Below, one piece after another: positions 26,306 through 36,460 of a DNA stretch of 64,000 bases. Within the stretch, counting starts at the first letter, position 1. Every line of letters begins with the position of its first letter. The notes beneath the pieces are model-generated. The model worked only from the letters and a program-made list of their open reading frames with translations. It was not told where the DNA came from and did not search any database. The stretch covers positions 4,400,008-4,464,007 of the forward strand of contig NZ_CM001776.1 in the NCBI RefSeq assembly GCF_000332275.1, given 5' to 3'. Position numbers and translations under genes: made by a program. Source of the stretch: Synechococcus sp. PCC 7336. Lineage in GTDB: Bacteria; Cyanobacteriota; Cyanobacteriia; Thermostichales; PCC-7336.

Positions 26306-27259
26306 ATGACCTCCGAGCTAGGTGCCCCGATCCCCCCCAAGCGGCCCCAGCGGCCCATCCCGCCGAAACCCAAAGCTGAGCCCCCTCGCCCAGCATCCAT
26401 CGCGCCGACTCGTGCAGAAGTCTCCAACCTGCCACCGCCGACATTTCCCCAAGACCCTTCAGAAGAGGGCGTCCGCAACCATCCGATTGCACCGCCAGAT
26501 GCCCCCATGCAATTCCGGGCAATTGGTTTAGTAGAAGGGCGCTACGAACCGTCAGAAGAGCAGTTCACTCGCGGCACTTTATATACGCCAGATGGAGGGC
26601 AAATCGATGCGGTGTTGCTGGGTCGGGTAATGAGTTTGGTGCGCAAATACCTGCAGCCCGAGCGCGATTATATGTGGGTGGTCTATCCCCGCACTAGTGC
26701 CAACAACAAGCAAGAACGACTGCACCTCCAAGTGGCAGGCGTGTGGGCGCCTGAAGAGATTGCCCGCAAGGCAAAAGAAGATGCGGATCTTCCTCGCGAC
26801 GGTGTCGCAGACCCGGCTAGAGAGGACAGCGATCGGCAGCCCTTAACAGCCCAGATGCCGAACGTAGCACCTGGTTATTTCTCTATACGAGGCGAAGTGG
26901 TTCGCGTGACTCCCGAACAGGAATCCGTCACTGTCAAAATCGTTCAAAACGCCCGCAATCCTTCCCCCAAGCGCAAAACCAGTGCCTTTAAGTTGTATCT
27001 CAAAGGCAAACTTCCACCCAATTCCCCCGGTCAATTTTGGGATCTCGAAGCCCGCCGTCAAGACGCCACCCTAGAAATCGTCAGGGCAACTGCAATCGGG
27101 CCTGCCCCCAAGCCTCGCCCCAAAAAGCGGCGAAAATCGTCCGATCGGGACAGACCTCATTCTGGTCCCAGGCATCAGGCAAATCGATCGGCGAGTGGAT
27201 CGACCGCTCCACCTCCTCCCAAGCCCCAACGCAAAACGTTTTCCCCGCCATCCCCTTAA
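26306..27259 (+). CDS. Conserved hypothetical protein with proline-rich ends
   Basis: 317 residues. Residues 1-65 are proline-rich, the middle (~70-240) is folded and contains AIGLVEGRYEPSEEQFTRGT, DAVLLGRVMSLVRKYL and GYFSIRGEVVRVTPEQESVT, perhaps two OB-like beta domains; the end is basic and proline-rich. The conserved core looks like a cyanobacterial family of unknown function; the basic tail hints at nucleic-acid binding. I start at ATG 26306 (MTSELGAPIPPK); an upstream ATG at 26249 adds 19 unconvincing residues. Confidence 0.65.
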   Translation: MTSELGAPIPPKRPQRPIPPKPKAEPPRPASIAPTRAEVSNLPPPTFPQDPSEEGVRNHPIAPPDAPMQFRAIGLVEGRYEPSEEQFTRGTLYTPDGGQIDAVLLGRVMSLVRKYLQPERDYMWVVYPRTSANNKQERLHLQVAGVWAPEEIARKAKEDADLPRDGVADPAREDSDRQPLTAQMPNVAPGYFSIRGEVVRVTPEQESVTVKIVQNARNPSPKRKTSAFKLYLKGKLPPNSPGQFWDLEARRQDATLEIVRATAIGPAPKPRPKKRRKSSDRDRPHSGPRHQANRSASGSTAPPPPKPQRKTFSPPSP

Positions 27260-27486
27260 CGTTCTGGCAATATCCTGGCGAAATCTCTGGACGACGGCAG
27301 CGGAGACTACTCTATGGGGTTGCCAAATGTCAGATGGCGGATACAATCGCACCGTATGAGAACTTCTCGATTGAAGTCATAGGACGTAGCTTTATGCAGC
27401 GTTCTACGGATTTGAGTCTAGCGCTTTGCGAAGCATAAAAGCTCTAGTCGCCGAGAGGAAAAACAATCTTTTTCAGGGTGTGAGAT

Positions 27487-27834
27487 ATGCGGTATCTAGT
27501 AGCTTTGTCATTGGCTGCGATCGGCCTGTCGCTCGGTGCAAGGGCTAGCCTAGCGCAGGTGCCTATCTACGACGATCTCGATGATATTTTGTACGGTCGC
27601 ATTAACCGTCCCAAACCGTTGTTTCACCCGGACCTAGTCATTACCGAGCAATACTTCGAGTTTGCGGAGTTTCATGCGGACTTTTACGTGGAACAATTTG
27701 TCGGTCAGCCCACCATTAACACCCCCGATTTGGCGAATCCCTTCAATTCGACAGTGGGCAGCCAAGCGGGATATTATCGCGCGACTCAAACGGAACCCAG
27801 TTTGGAGTTTATCGAAGCCAGCAGTCCAGAGTAA
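27487..27834 (+). CDS. Secreted hypothetical protein
   Basis: 115 residues with a signal peptide (MRYLVALSLAAIGLSLGARA, cleavage near SLAQVP). Mature part is acidic and aromatic, with no recognised domain. Its 3' end converges on the long GGDEF-EAL gene with a 17-bp gap. Confidence 0.6.
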   Translation: MRYLVALSLAAIGLSLGARASLAQVPIYDDLDDILYGRINRPKPLFHPDLVITEQYFEFAEFHADFYVEQFVGQPTINTPDLANPFNSTVGSQAGYYRATQTEPSLEFIEASSPE

Positions 27835-27851
27835 GCGCACTCGGTAAATTC

Positions 27852-30800
27852 CTATTGATTGGCAGCCTTAGCTGACGTTGCAACTAGTGGGAATTGGCTG
27901 GGAACCGCCAGTCGCTGAATGCTGGAATTGTGCCATTGCAGAGTAACGATATTGTCCATTTCAGCGGTTAGCAAGGTTTTGACCCCATTGACATCGAGGG
28001 GGGGAGCAATCAGGTAGCCCTGACAGAATTCGCACTTCAGATTGCCGAGGCAAACGAGTTGCTCGTGGGTTTCTACCCCCTCGGCAACCACCTCTAAGCC
28101 CAGTGCGTGAGCTAGGGTGACAATCGATTGGACGATTTGCCAACTGCTGGAACTATTGCAAATTTTGCTAACGAAGGCGCGATCGACCTTGAGGGCATCG
28201 ACGGGTAGATCTTGGAGGTAGCTGAAGGAGGAGTAGCCCGTACCGAAATCATCGATATAAACTTTGGTGCCCAATACGTGCAGATCGTCTAATTTGGCGA
28301 TCGCCACATCGAGATTATCCATAATGATGCTTTCGGTGATCTCCAGCTTGAGAGATTCAGCCGCGAGATTGCTCATTTGAAGGGTGCGCTGCACTCGTTC
28401 AACAAAGTCCGGTCGCGCGATTTGTTTGCTGGATACATTCACACTCACATTCAAGCGATCGCCGCCGACAAACTGCCGCTGCCACTGAGCTAGCTGGCGG
28501 CAGGCTTCTAACATCACCCAATCTCCGATCGACACAATCGCGCCAGTTTCTTCCGCCAAAGGAATGAACTCTGCTGGCGAAACCAGTCCTCGCTCGGGAT
28601 GGTTCCAGCGCAGCAGGGCTTCGAACCCGACAATACGTCCGCTAGAGAGCGACAAAATCGGTTGGTAGTGTAGCGAAAATTCCTCTCGTTCCACAGCTCG
28701 ACGCAAATCCGTTTCGGACTGCAAGCGGGCGATCGCCCGAGCTCGCATGGCGGCGTCAAACACGACATACTGGTCTTTGCCACCGGCTTTAGCGCGATAC
28801 ATGGCTAAGTCAGCGTCTCGCAAAATTTCTTCGGGACGACTGTAACCAGAGGTGTGTGACACAATACCGATACTGACAGCAGTAAAAATTTCCCGTCCTT
28901 CAATCGCAAAGGGCTTGCGCAACTTGCTGAAAATGCGCTCTGCCACTTGAGTTGCTTCTGCTGGGGTATTGATACCTTCTAAAAGCAGCACGAATTCATC
29001 TCCCCCGAGACGGGCAACCGTGTCGATGGGCCTGAGGGTATATTCCAGTTGGCGGGCTATCTCGCACAGCAGTCGATCGCCAATAGTATGTCCCAAGCTA
29101 TCGTTGATCACCTTGAACCGATCGCAATCCAGGAATAACACGGCGAAGACAAAATTAGGCTCCCGCTTGCTACTCGCAATCGCCTGTCGGAGACGTTCCA
29201 TAAACAGAGCCCGATTGGGCAGGCCCGTGAGGGTATCGTAGTAGGCCCCTTGCCGCAATTTCTCTTCAGCGGCTTTGCGTGCGGTAATGTCGGTTTGAGA
29301 GCCCGCAATTCGATAGGCACGTCCGCGCTTGTCCCTGACCGCCAAACCGCGACTGAGCATCCACTGATACTCGCCTTTGATGTTTAAAATGCGGTGCTCG
29401 TTTTCGAAGTGGGAGGTATGCCCGTCAATGTGGGCCATGATGTCGGTTTTGAGGCTATCGAGATCGTCTGGATGAACCCGCTCGAACCAATCGTAGAGAC
29501 TGTTGCCCATCTCCTCTTCGCTGTAGCCGAGCAGCGATTTCCAGCGGGGGGAAAAATACATTTGATTGGTTTTGAGCTCCCAATCCCAAATGCCGTCGTT
29601 GGCACCGCGCACTGCCAATGCATATCGCTCCTCGCTTTCCTTCAGAGCGGCGGCGGATTGCAGGCGTTTGGCAATATCGCGGGCGATCAGGGTAAACAGT
29701 GGCGTTTCGGCCACAGGGATGCGGCTGATGGAAATTTCCATCGGAACTTTGCTGCCGTTCGCACGGCGGGCAAACACCCCCATTTTTTTACCGATCGCGT
29801 ATTGCGTTCCCCAATCGCTGTAGCGGCTCATATGTTCCCGCATCCGCTGGTTCCAAGGGGCCAAAAACACAAAGCCCAAATCCATACCCAGTACCTGTTT
29901 GCGGTTAAATCCAAAGGTGCGTTCGGCGGCTGGATTAAATTCGACAATTTTGCCGTCTGCGCTGACGGTGATGATGGGGTCTAAGGCACAGAAGAAGAGG
30001 GACTGCTGGCGAGCTTGCATTTGGGCAAACTCGAACTCCATCCGTTTGCGATCGCTAATATCGGTTTGAGACCCCGCTAAGCGATAGGGCTGACCACTCT
30101 CGTTCCGCAGCGCGATGCCGCGACTACTCATCCAGCGATACTGTCCCTCGGTATGGCGGAGGCGGTATTCGCACTGAAAGATGGGAGCTTTTCCCTGTAG
30201 GTGCCCCTCGATCGCCACCTGCAAGCGACTTCGATCGTCGGGATGCACCCGTTTAAACCAGTCTTGCGGGCGATCGCCGATCTCCCCTTTCCTCAACCCC
30301 AGCATGGCTTGCCAGCGGGCAGAAAATGTCATGCGTTGCTCGTTCAACCGCCAATCCCACAAGCCGTCTCGGCTGCCTGCTGCGGTTAGGGCATAGCGCT
30401 CTTCACTCTTGTGGAGAGCTGTTGCGAGAGCCTTCTGCTGGGTCAGATCGCGGGCGATCGCAATGTATAGATTGACAGGCTCGAGCGCGATCGGTTCGAC
30501 AGAGAGCGAGATCGAGCGGGGCGGTCCATTGGGGGGACGTACGATCGCTTCTAGGATGCGATTTTCGGCGATCGCAGCGACATCTTGTAAGGACAGAATG
30601 GGCGAGTCCGCTCGCAGCAGAGCGATCGCGTCATCGAATAGCTTGCAGCCGATCAGATCCGCTCGTTTGCGTTGCAAAAACCGTTCGGCAGCAGGATTGC
30701 AATTGGAAATCGTGCCGTCGGCATCGATCGCAAACACTGCCTCGGGGCATGCTTGCAACAGTGCATTCCAATAGGATTGGATCTGTGTAGCCTGTCCGAG

Positions 30801-31214
30801 AACTCGTTCGATCCCGGCACTGAGGGCTTCGATTTCGTTGCTGGTTTCCCCTGGCGGACCCTCGTGCTCCAGCACTCCCGAGGCGAACTGCGGCCACGCT
30901 CGCGATCGGCGAGCCAGTTGGCGTAATGGGGCGGTTAATGTCCAGCTCGCCAAACCGACAACTGTGCCTCCTGCTGCCGCCCCTGCCATCCACCCCATCC
31001 AAGGGGCTGGCAAACGGGACTCTGCCCGGACAGACAATTCTGAGGAGGAATCTGGCGATCGCAGATCCGCACTGGCCGCCAAAAGTGCTACGGCTGCACC
31101 GGTCGCAGCCGTCAGACCAGCCAACACCAGGGTCAATCGCACCGAGAGCGAACTCAACCTCAATCGAAAGCGGTAATTGTGGCGAGCGTTCCGAACGCCC
31201 TGGCGATGTACCAT
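27852..31214 (-). CDS. Membrane PAS-PAS-PAS-PAS-GGDEF-EAL cyclic-di-GMP enzyme
   Basis: 1120 residues. Two N-terminal TM helices (about 25-50 and 75-92) flank a short external loop, then a HAMP-like linker, four PAS/PAC sensor units (about 140-640; the second and fourth start with near-identical RYALTAAGSRDGLWDW / RYALAVRGANDGIWDWEL), a GGDEF domain with intact GGDEF in RLGGDEFVLL, and an EAL domain with EALLRW, DDFGTGYSS and KVDRAF. Both domains have their catalytic signatures, so synthesis or breakdown of cyclic di-GMP is possible. It sits alone. Confidence 0.93.
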   Translation of the reverse strand: MVHRQGVRNARHNYRFRLRLSSLSVRLTLVLAGLTAATGAAVALLAASADLRSPDSSSELSVRAESRLPAPWMGWMAGAAAGGTVVGLASWTLTAPLRQLARRSRAWPQFASGVLEHEGPPGETSNEIEALSAGIERVLGQATQIQSYWNALLQACPEAVFAIDADGTISNCNPAAERFLQRKRADLIGCKLFDDAIALLRADSPILSLQDVAAIAENRILEAIVRPPNGPPRSISLSVEPIALEPVNLYIAIARDLTQQKALATALHKSEERYALTAAGSRDGLWDWRLNEQRMTFSARWQAMLGLRKGEIGDRPQDWFKRVHPDDRSRLQVAIEGHLQGKAPIFQCEYRLRHTEGQYRWMSSRGIALRNESGQPYRLAGSQTDISDRKRMEFEFAQMQARQQSLFFCALDPIITVSADGKIVEFNPAAERTFGFNRKQVLGMDLGFVFLAPWNQRMREHMSRYSDWGTQYAIGKKMGVFARRANGSKVPMEISISRIPVAETPLFTLIARDIAKRLQSAAALKESEERYALAVRGANDGIWDWELKTNQMYFSPRWKSLLGYSEEEMGNSLYDWFERVHPDDLDSLKTDIMAHIDGHTSHFENEHRILNIKGEYQWMLSRGLAVRDKRGRAYRIAGSQTDITARKAAEEKLRQGAYYDTLTGLPNRALFMERLRQAIASSKREPNFVFAVLFLDCDRFKVINDSLGHTIGDRLLCEIARQLEYTLRPIDTVARLGGDEFVLLLEGINTPAEATQVAERIFSKLRKPFAIEGREIFTAVSIGIVSHTSGYSRPEEILRDADLAMYRAKAGGKDQYVVFDAAMRARAIARLQSETDLRRAVEREEFSLHYQPILSLSSGRIVGFEALLRWNHPERGLVSPAEFIPLAEETGAIVSIGDWVMLEACRQLAQWQRQFVGGDRLNVSVNVSSKQIARPDFVERVQRTLQMSNLAAESLKLEITESIIMDNLDVAIAKLDDLHVLGTKVYIDDFGTGYSSFSYLQDLPVDALKVDRAFVSKICNSSSSWQIVQSIVTLAHALGLEVVAEGVETHEQLVCLGNLKCEFCQGYLIAPPLDVNGVKTLLTAEMDNIVTLQWHNSSIQRLAVPSQFPLVATSAKAANQ

Positions 31215-31598
31215 ATCCTCAATTCTAATGAGAAAACTTTAAGCAATCCTGAAAAGTATCAAAACATTCAACAAGTAGAGTACCCGAGGGGCAATCTCGA
31301 CCTGCAGTCTTCCTCTACATTTCCCACTGGGCGGCAGACCGTGTAGTTCGGAATCATCCCCCATTAGTTTTTAGATAACTTGCTGTAGTAATTTTATACT
31401 AGATTTTCGCTTTTCTTGCAAATCCTAGTTTTTTTGGCGGCCAGTTCTGCCCAAAGTCACTGCTCCCGTATGAGGAGGGGATTGTTTCAATTTATTTTAT
31501 ACTGGCTTTAGGGCTTATGCTGCGAATATGTATCTTGTAGCACTTAACTTGGTTTCCTCACCTAAAATAACAATTGCAACTGAGGATCGTTAGCTGTT
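31215..31598. other. AT-rich divergent intergenic region
   Basis: 384 bp between the GGDEF-EAL gene and bolA. Promoters for both are expected. I see no gene; the right half has long A/T tracts (AGTTTTTTTGG near 31430; TTTATTTTATACTGG near 31490). Confidence 0.45.
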
Positions 31599-31901
31599 AT
31601 GTCTGTTCCTGTTTCTCCGATCGCCACTCGCATAGCGCGCAAATTAGAATCGCAACTCCAGGCAACGGTAGTGCAGGTGGAAAACGAAAGTCACCTCCAT
31701 GCCGGTCACGTTGGGGCGGGAGAAGGCAGTCACTTTCGCGTGGCGGTAGTATCGGCAGCCTTCGCAGGGCGATCGACGATCGAACAGCACCGTTTGGTCT
31801 ACGAAGCTCTAGCGGAAGAGATGCGGGGTTCGATCCATGCACTGGCCCTCAAAACTTATACGCCCCAGCAGTGGGAAAAGGCTGATGGAAGGCAGGGGTA
31901 G
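31599..31901 (+). CDS. bolA: BolA family protein
   Basis: 100 residues with the BolA fold: TRIARKLESQLQATVVQVEN, the invariant His of HAGH (Fe-S/monothiol glutaredoxin ligand region), SHFRVAVVS and the STIEQHRLVYEALAEEM helix. BolA proteins act with monothiol glutaredoxins in iron-sulfur handling. It ends 2 bp from the convergent CobT-like gene. Confidence 0.9.
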   Translation: MSVPVSPIATRIARKLESQLQATVVQVENESHLHAGHVGAGEGSHFRVAVVSAAFAGRSTIEQHRLVYEALAEEMRGSIHALALKTYTPQQWEKADGRQG

Positions 31902-31903
31902 AG

Positions 31904-33049
31904 TTAGACGGATCTGGGTTTGGCGGCAGGGATTGTAGGGGGTGAAGGCATTGCCAGAAGGGCAGTATAGGTGGTTTCAATGGCGGCTAGGAGGTGGGGT
32001 TGCGACCAATCGGCATACAAACTGGCCGCGATCGCCAAGCCTCCAGCACCGACGCCTTCTTTGACATATCCCCGCTCGTAAGCCTGCAGTTGGGAGAATT
32101 GGGACTGCAAGAAGCTGAGCTGAGTGGCCAGCAGCGGTAGGGGGGCGAGCAGCTCGGCCAAATCGACCGTCCGACCGGTGGGATCTTCGGCCACCCAACG
32201 GGTGGTGCCGACGGCAACTCGGCTGGGCTGCCAAGGAATGTGGAACTCGCTTGCCAGTCGTCGGGCGAGGGCGTAGACGGCCAGCATTTGAGTGCCTCCG
32301 GCCAACAGCACCGGCATTGTGCGGGAAGCGCTCAGGGTCATGCCTGCCGCAAACGGCTGCACGGGATCGCCTACTGCAGCAGCAATGGCAAGGGCGTCAG
32401 GGCGATCGGGAAGCTGTGCCAGCCCCTGTCGCACGAGAGCGAGTTTCTGGGGGTGGTTGCAAACGGGATGGCTGCTGTTGACCATGCCGTCAGCATCGAA
32501 GCCCAAAGCCATCAAAACAGCCAGTGCCGTGGTTGTGCCGCCTGCGACACATTCGCCGATCGCCACATAGGGATGCTCTGCCGCCAATCTTTCTCCCCAG
32601 TGCAGACCGCACTCAAACAAGGTTTCGACCGTGTCGCGGCTGAGGGCACGCCCCGTGCTCAGGCAGGCGGCAGTAGTGCTGGGGGAATGGGGTTGAACGG
32701 CGATCGCCCCTGGAACGCGCTCGGGCAAACCGCAGTCGAAGACAGCGAGGGGAAGGTCGAGCTGCTGGCAAATGGCTTGGCTGATGACGACGGGGGAAGG
32801 ATAGCCTTCGGGGGCGGTGGGCAGTCGGCTAGAGTAGCCTTGCAGGAGAACTTCCGCGTCGGCGATCGCCGTCCAGCGGCGGGCGGCGGGGGTGGCACCG
32901 GCAGCCGAGATTCCAGGTATTAGGGCGGTTTCGGTGAAGCCCACAGCGCAGGCGAAAAAGGGTTGCAGGCCGCGCACAGATTGACACCAGGCTCGTGCGG
33001 CGTCCAGTTGGGTATAGGCTTTGCAGGTAGGGGAAATCAAGCCTTTCAC
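31904..33049 (-). CDS. CobT-like protein (TIGR00303 family)
   Basis: 381 residues. Related to nicotinate-nucleotide-dimethylbenzimidazole phosphoribosyltransferase but shorter in its core and typical of cyanobacterial and archaeal CobT-like proteins: ETALIPGISAAGATPAA, IGECVAGGTTTALAVL, VGDPVQPFAAGM and LLAGGTQMLAVYALA. Because cyanobacteria make pseudocobalamin, a role in lower-ligand attachment or NaMN chemistry is plausible but unproven. Confidence 0.8.
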   Translation of the reverse strand: MKGLISPTCKAYTQLDAARAWCQSVRGLQPFFACAVGFTETALIPGISAAGATPAARRWTAIADAEVLLQGYSSRLPTAPEGYPSPVVISQAICQQLDLPLAVFDCGLPERVPGAIAVQPHSPSTTAACLSTGRALSRDTVETLFECGLHWGERLAAEHPYVAIGECVAGGTTTALAVLMALGFDADGMVNSSHPVCNHPQKLALVRQGLAQLPDRPDALAIAAAVGDPVQPFAAGMTLSASRTMPVLLAGGTQMLAVYALARRLASEFHIPWQPSRVAVGTTRWVAEDPTGRTVDLAELLAPLPLLATQLSFLQSQFSQLQAYERGYVKEGVGAGGLAIAASLYADWSQPHLLAAIETTYTALLAMPSPPTIPAAKPRSV

Positions 33050-33143
33050 TTGATGCTAGAGGCGATCGCCTGCGTTAGAGCAGTGCCGTCACCTGCCAGT
33101 ATCTCATCTAGGGCTGTTGAGGGCGATGGCGGGCAACCGCAGT

Positions 33144-33728
33144 TTAATAGGATCGATCTTCCACCCATAACCCCACTAAGGCACTGTTGCCGCGATCGTC
33201 TACTTTTACTTCGACCAAGGTGCTGTTGCGGTGCTCTAGAATATCTCGTTCTAACTCGTCGCCGATCGCCTCGGGAATAAAGTACTGACTCAAGCCCACA
33301 TCAATGTTGCCATAGCGGGAATAGCGGGCTTTTAAGATGCGCTGGCGCTCTGCGAGATCGGTGGGAAGGTCAAACGCGACTCGCACCACCTGCCAGGGAC
33401 GAACGGGATTGGCAGAATCCTCCTCCAGCTCCATGACTAAATAGATCGAGTCGGGCAGATTGCCACCGGCATCGCGCAATTCCTCTTCCGATTCCCAGCC
33501 GGGAAGGTTGCTCAGGCTACGGTGATTTTCGATTGCGTAGGCGAGGGTAATATAGCGGCCGCGCAGGAGATCGTAGGGATCGATAGGGACGGTTTGGAGG
33601 TAGAGGGTTTCGCCTGTGGCGAGGGTGAGAGCTTTGGGGATGGGGATGGCGAGGACGATCGCCAGTTGGAAAAGGAGGGGAAGAGCAAATTTCCAGGGGA
33701 AGCGGCGGCGAAGGGGGGAAGAGGTCAT
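33144..33728 (-). CDS. GDYXXLXY-type membrane-anchored protein
   Basis: 194 residues; N-terminal hydrophobic helix FALPLLFQLAIVLAIPIPKA, then the family motif as RGRYITLAYAIE (Gly replaced by Arg at the first position of the motif). Such genes regularly follow DUF2157 genes, as here (22 bp). Role unknown; probably partner of the DUF2157 membrane protein. Confidence 0.75.
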   Translation of the reverse strand: MTSSPLRRRFPWKFALPLLFQLAIVLAIPIPKALTLATGETLYLQTVPIDPYDLLRGRYITLAYAIENHRSLSNLPGWESEEELRDAGGNLPDSIYLVMELEEDSANPVRPWQVVRVAFDLPTDLAERQRILKARYSRYGNIDVGLSQYFIPEAIGDELERDILEHRNSTLVEVKVDDRGNSALVGLWVEDRSY

Positions 33729-33750
33729 CAGAGCAATCCTTTATCTGTTG

Positions 33751-35196
33751 TCACGAGTTATGGGGGAGGACTTGAGGCGATCGGGGGCGGCGTTCGAAGC
33801 TGAGCCCAGCGAGGATAATGCCGATACCGCAAGCGACGAGGACGAGGGATTTGACCAGTAAGCCGGTGTCGTATTCGAAGAAGCGACTGAGGATTTGCAG
33901 GGTGAGGGCGAGGAGGCCCAGCCAGTAGCGCCAGCGGATCCCCAGTTGCAAGCCTTGCCACGCTAAGGTGCCGGATAGTCCGAAGTAGAGGGCGTTGACG
34001 GCGATGAGGGAGAAACCCCAGAAGCTGCCGATATGGAGGATGAGGAGCATGCTGGCGGCAACGATGGCGATCGCGGTGTCCATCACTCGCACTGGTTGGG
34101 GAAAGGATTGTCGATCGCGCCAGTTAGCAATCCAGGCAATGAGGGCAATCGCCCAGTAGATAGCGACGAAGAGACCCGGCAACCCGGCTTGGGGGAGGTT
34201 GAGGGTGGTTCGGAGAGGGGTAAAGTCCCAACCGCTTGTGCCCCAGCGATAGAGGGTGTCTGCAAAGCCGAGGACGTACAGATAGCTCAGCCAGCCAAAC
34301 AGACTGAGAAATTGAGCAATAGGGGCAAAGTCGAGCTGTTTTTCAAGGCGATCGCTCGGGTGAGCCAACCCCAGTTTTTCCTGCAGTTGCGGTAGATAGC
34401 GCTGGTGGCAGAAGCTGCCTGCCCAGAGACCGAAGGCGATCGCGAAGGAGCCGAGTAAAAACCAATGTTCGATCGCGTTGTCACTCCAAGCCGCGCGAGC
34501 GAAGGTGGTGCCGACGAAAGAGAAGCAGGTGGCTAGGGTGGCGAAGGCAAATATCCAGCGGGAATGGCACCAATAGGCTAGGGGTAGAAAAATGGCGGGG
34601 ATGAGGAGGGGCATCCAGTCGATGACAAGGTCGATGTAAGCAGCTTGCGAGGGGGAATTGAGGCCGCTGAAAAAGGCGGCCAGAATCAGGAGGACGGACA
34701 ATGCGCCACTGAAGACATGTCGGAGGCTGTAGGCCATAACAGTGACGCCGATGCCCCACCACAAAAACAAGCCGCTGGGGGGGCCGCTGATTTGCAGCCA
34801 TTGGGCCATTAAAGCGATGCTGGCTCCCAGCATCAATTGACCGACAAGTAGTAGGGCTGTGCCCAAACGCTGCAATGCCGCTCGAGTGCTGCCTTGCCAT
34901 AGTTGGTAGCCTGCGATGTCGAAGCCGAGCATGAGCGCGAGAATGCCGATCGCTCTGACGCTGGGGAGGATAGAGTCCCAGTTGGCGGCGACAAATGAGA
35001 TAGCCCCTAGGCCGATGAGGATAGATCCAATGGTGAGTAAGACGGTGGTGAAGCGATTGCTGGCGGAGCTGTTGAGGCGATCGAGCTGGTAATGCTGCCG
35101 CAGGCGATCGCGTTGTTGGGGGGCGATGAGAGTTTCGGCAACCCAGCGATCGAGTTCGGTGGCGAGTTGGCGGCGGAAGCGATCGTCGACAGTCAT
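33751..35196 (-). CDS. DUF2157 polytopic membrane protein
   Basis: 481 residues. An N-terminal soluble helix pair (RRQLATELDRWVAETLIAP, LRQHYQLDRLNSS) precedes about ten to twelve TM helices. The VLLTIGSILIGLGAISFVAA and NWDSI block is the DUF2157 signature. Upstream of, and probably cotranscribed with, the GDYXXLXY gene. Function unknown. Confidence 0.85.
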   Translation of the reverse strand: MTVDDRFRRQLATELDRWVAETLIAPQQRDRLRQHYQLDRLNSSASNRFTTVLLTIGSILIGLGAISFVAANWDSILPSVRAIGILALMLGFDIAGYQLWQGSTRAALQRLGTALLLVGQLMLGASIALMAQWLQISGPPSGLFLWWGIGVTVMAYSLRHVFSGALSVLLILAAFFSGLNSPSQAAYIDLVIDWMPLLIPAIFLPLAYWCHSRWIFAFATLATCFSFVGTTFARAAWSDNAIEHWFLLGSFAIAFGLWAGSFCHQRYLPQLQEKLGLAHPSDRLEKQLDFAPIAQFLSLFGWLSYLYVLGFADTLYRWGTSGWDFTPLRTTLNLPQAGLPGLFVAIYWAIALIAWIANWRDRQSFPQPVRVMDTAIAIVAASMLLILHIGSFWGFSLIAVNALYFGLSGTLAWQGLQLGIRWRYWLGLLALTLQILSRFFEYDTGLLVKSLVLVACGIGIILAGLSFERRPRSPQVLPHNS

Positions 35197-35358
35197 GGGG
35201 ATATCCTCTAGCCCGCTGGAGAGCGGGGGATAGCTCTATTGTGGCGAACGCTTTTAGGTTGGCGGGAAGAGGGTGTGACAGTTTTTTGATTGGCTGGGCC
35301 GATTTCACTGATGAACGGTGCTTTGACTGTTACCTGGAATGAACCTTGCCCGAGCTCT

Positions 35359-35640
35359 TTACTCTGTTATGTCCCGAATGACGCGACAGGGGTTACCGGC
35401 GGCGAAGGTTTTAGCAGGGATATCCCTTGTAACTACGCTGCCTGCGCCGATGACAGATTTAGAGCCAATTGTCACTCCCGGACAGACGATTGCTCCGCCT
35501 CCAACCCACACATCAGACCCTATGTCGATGGGCTTGGCGAACTCATGGGTACGACGTAAGTCGGGATTCATCGGGTGAGTAGCGGTATAAATCTGGACAA
35601 ACGGTCCGAGCAGAGTGAAATCACCTATTTTTACCTGAAA
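35359..35640 (-). pseudogene. Maltose-O-acetyltransferase-like, C-terminal fragment
   Basis: About 93 residues of left-handed beta-helix: [20 protein letters not shown], then [20 protein letters not shown] and [17 protein letters not shown], with the AGNPCRVIR end. This is the C-terminal half of a maltose/galactoside-type hexapeptide acetyltransferase; the N-terminal ~100 residues, including most of the active-site part, are gone. Homology starts exactly where the RTX fragment ends, without start codon or spacer. Confidence 0.8.
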
Positions 35641-36278
35641 TCTTCAATTAACCCGTAATCGCTGGTATCTGCGGTAAAGGCGTTGCCATCACTGTAGAAA
35701 ACACTACTCGCATCCCCCAGTACGAACACATCGGCACCCGCCCCGCCGGTAAGAGAATCGATTTCGCCCACGCCAAAGCCAAATGCGGGCACAAAGACGT
35801 TGACGCCCGCGAGGGTGTCGAGACCGTCGCCGCCCTCCAGAGAATCATTGTCGAGGCCGCCCACTAACTCGTCGTTGCCGCTATCCCCGAGCAGGATATC
35901 GCTGCCACTCGCACCGAAGAGAAAATCATCGTCGCGGCCGCCACTCAGCGCGTCGTCGCCAAGATCGCCATTGAGAGAATCATTACCGTCTTGACCCGCT
36001 AGCTCGTCGTTGCCATCGCCGCCAAAAGCGCGATCGTCATCTTGGCCGCCCGCGATCGAGTCGTTGCCAGCACCGCCGTCGAGGATATCGTCGCCATTGT
36101 CGCCATTGAGTACATCATCCCCATCGCCCCCTGAAATGACATCGTTACCGTCATCGCCGATAAGCACGTCGACTCCAAGACCGCCATTAATAATGTCGCG
36201 ACCGTTGCCGCCAAACACGATATCGTTGCCGGCATCGCCATTCACGATATCGTCCCCGTTGCCTGCCGTAATCTGCCT
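35631..36278 (-). pseudogene. RTX (haemolysin-type) calcium-binding repeat fragment
   Basis: About 210 residues of nonapeptide repeats GGxGxDxUx (GNDIVFGGNG, GNDVISGGDG, GDDILDGGAG, GNDELVGG), then the GGAGADVFVLGD block and the DYGLIEDFR that normally opens the terminal beta-roll cap. Both ends are missing: it starts without a start codon after ITAGNGDD and stops at a TAA created where the acetyltransferase fragment begins. Intact relatives are secreted by type I systems and bind Ca2+. Confidence 0.8.
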
Positions 36279-36279
36279 T

Positions 36280-36460
36280 TAACTCATCGAGAATGTAGGC
36301 TCGCGTCAACGGCACCTCGTAGAAGCAGTGAGTCAGGGCTGTACCAGCCTGCCGAGCTGCTTCAATCATGTACATCCCCGGTACGTGATCTTTAGGATGC
36401 TCGTAGAAAAAAGGATGATTCACATCTTGGGTCATCTCTCCGATGATGACGTTTGCTTCC
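36280..36460 (-). pseudogene. AfsA/ScbA-like hotdog domain fragment
   Basis: About 60 residues: ANVIIGEMTQDVNHPFFYEH and PKDHVPGMYMIEAARQAG. The H-P-x-D-H-V-P-G-M-x-x-x-E-A-A-R-Q signature is that of AfsA-type A-factor (gamma-butyrolactone) biosynthesis hotdog domains. It is joined in frame to the preceding polyketide synthase piece and cut off after YILDELK, where the RTX frame takes over. Confidence 0.65.

Noticed and set aside
35800-36282. Ser/Pro-rich plus-strand frames
   Set aside because: They are the antisense of the glycine/aspartate-rich RTX repeats, which produce Ser-Pro runs.
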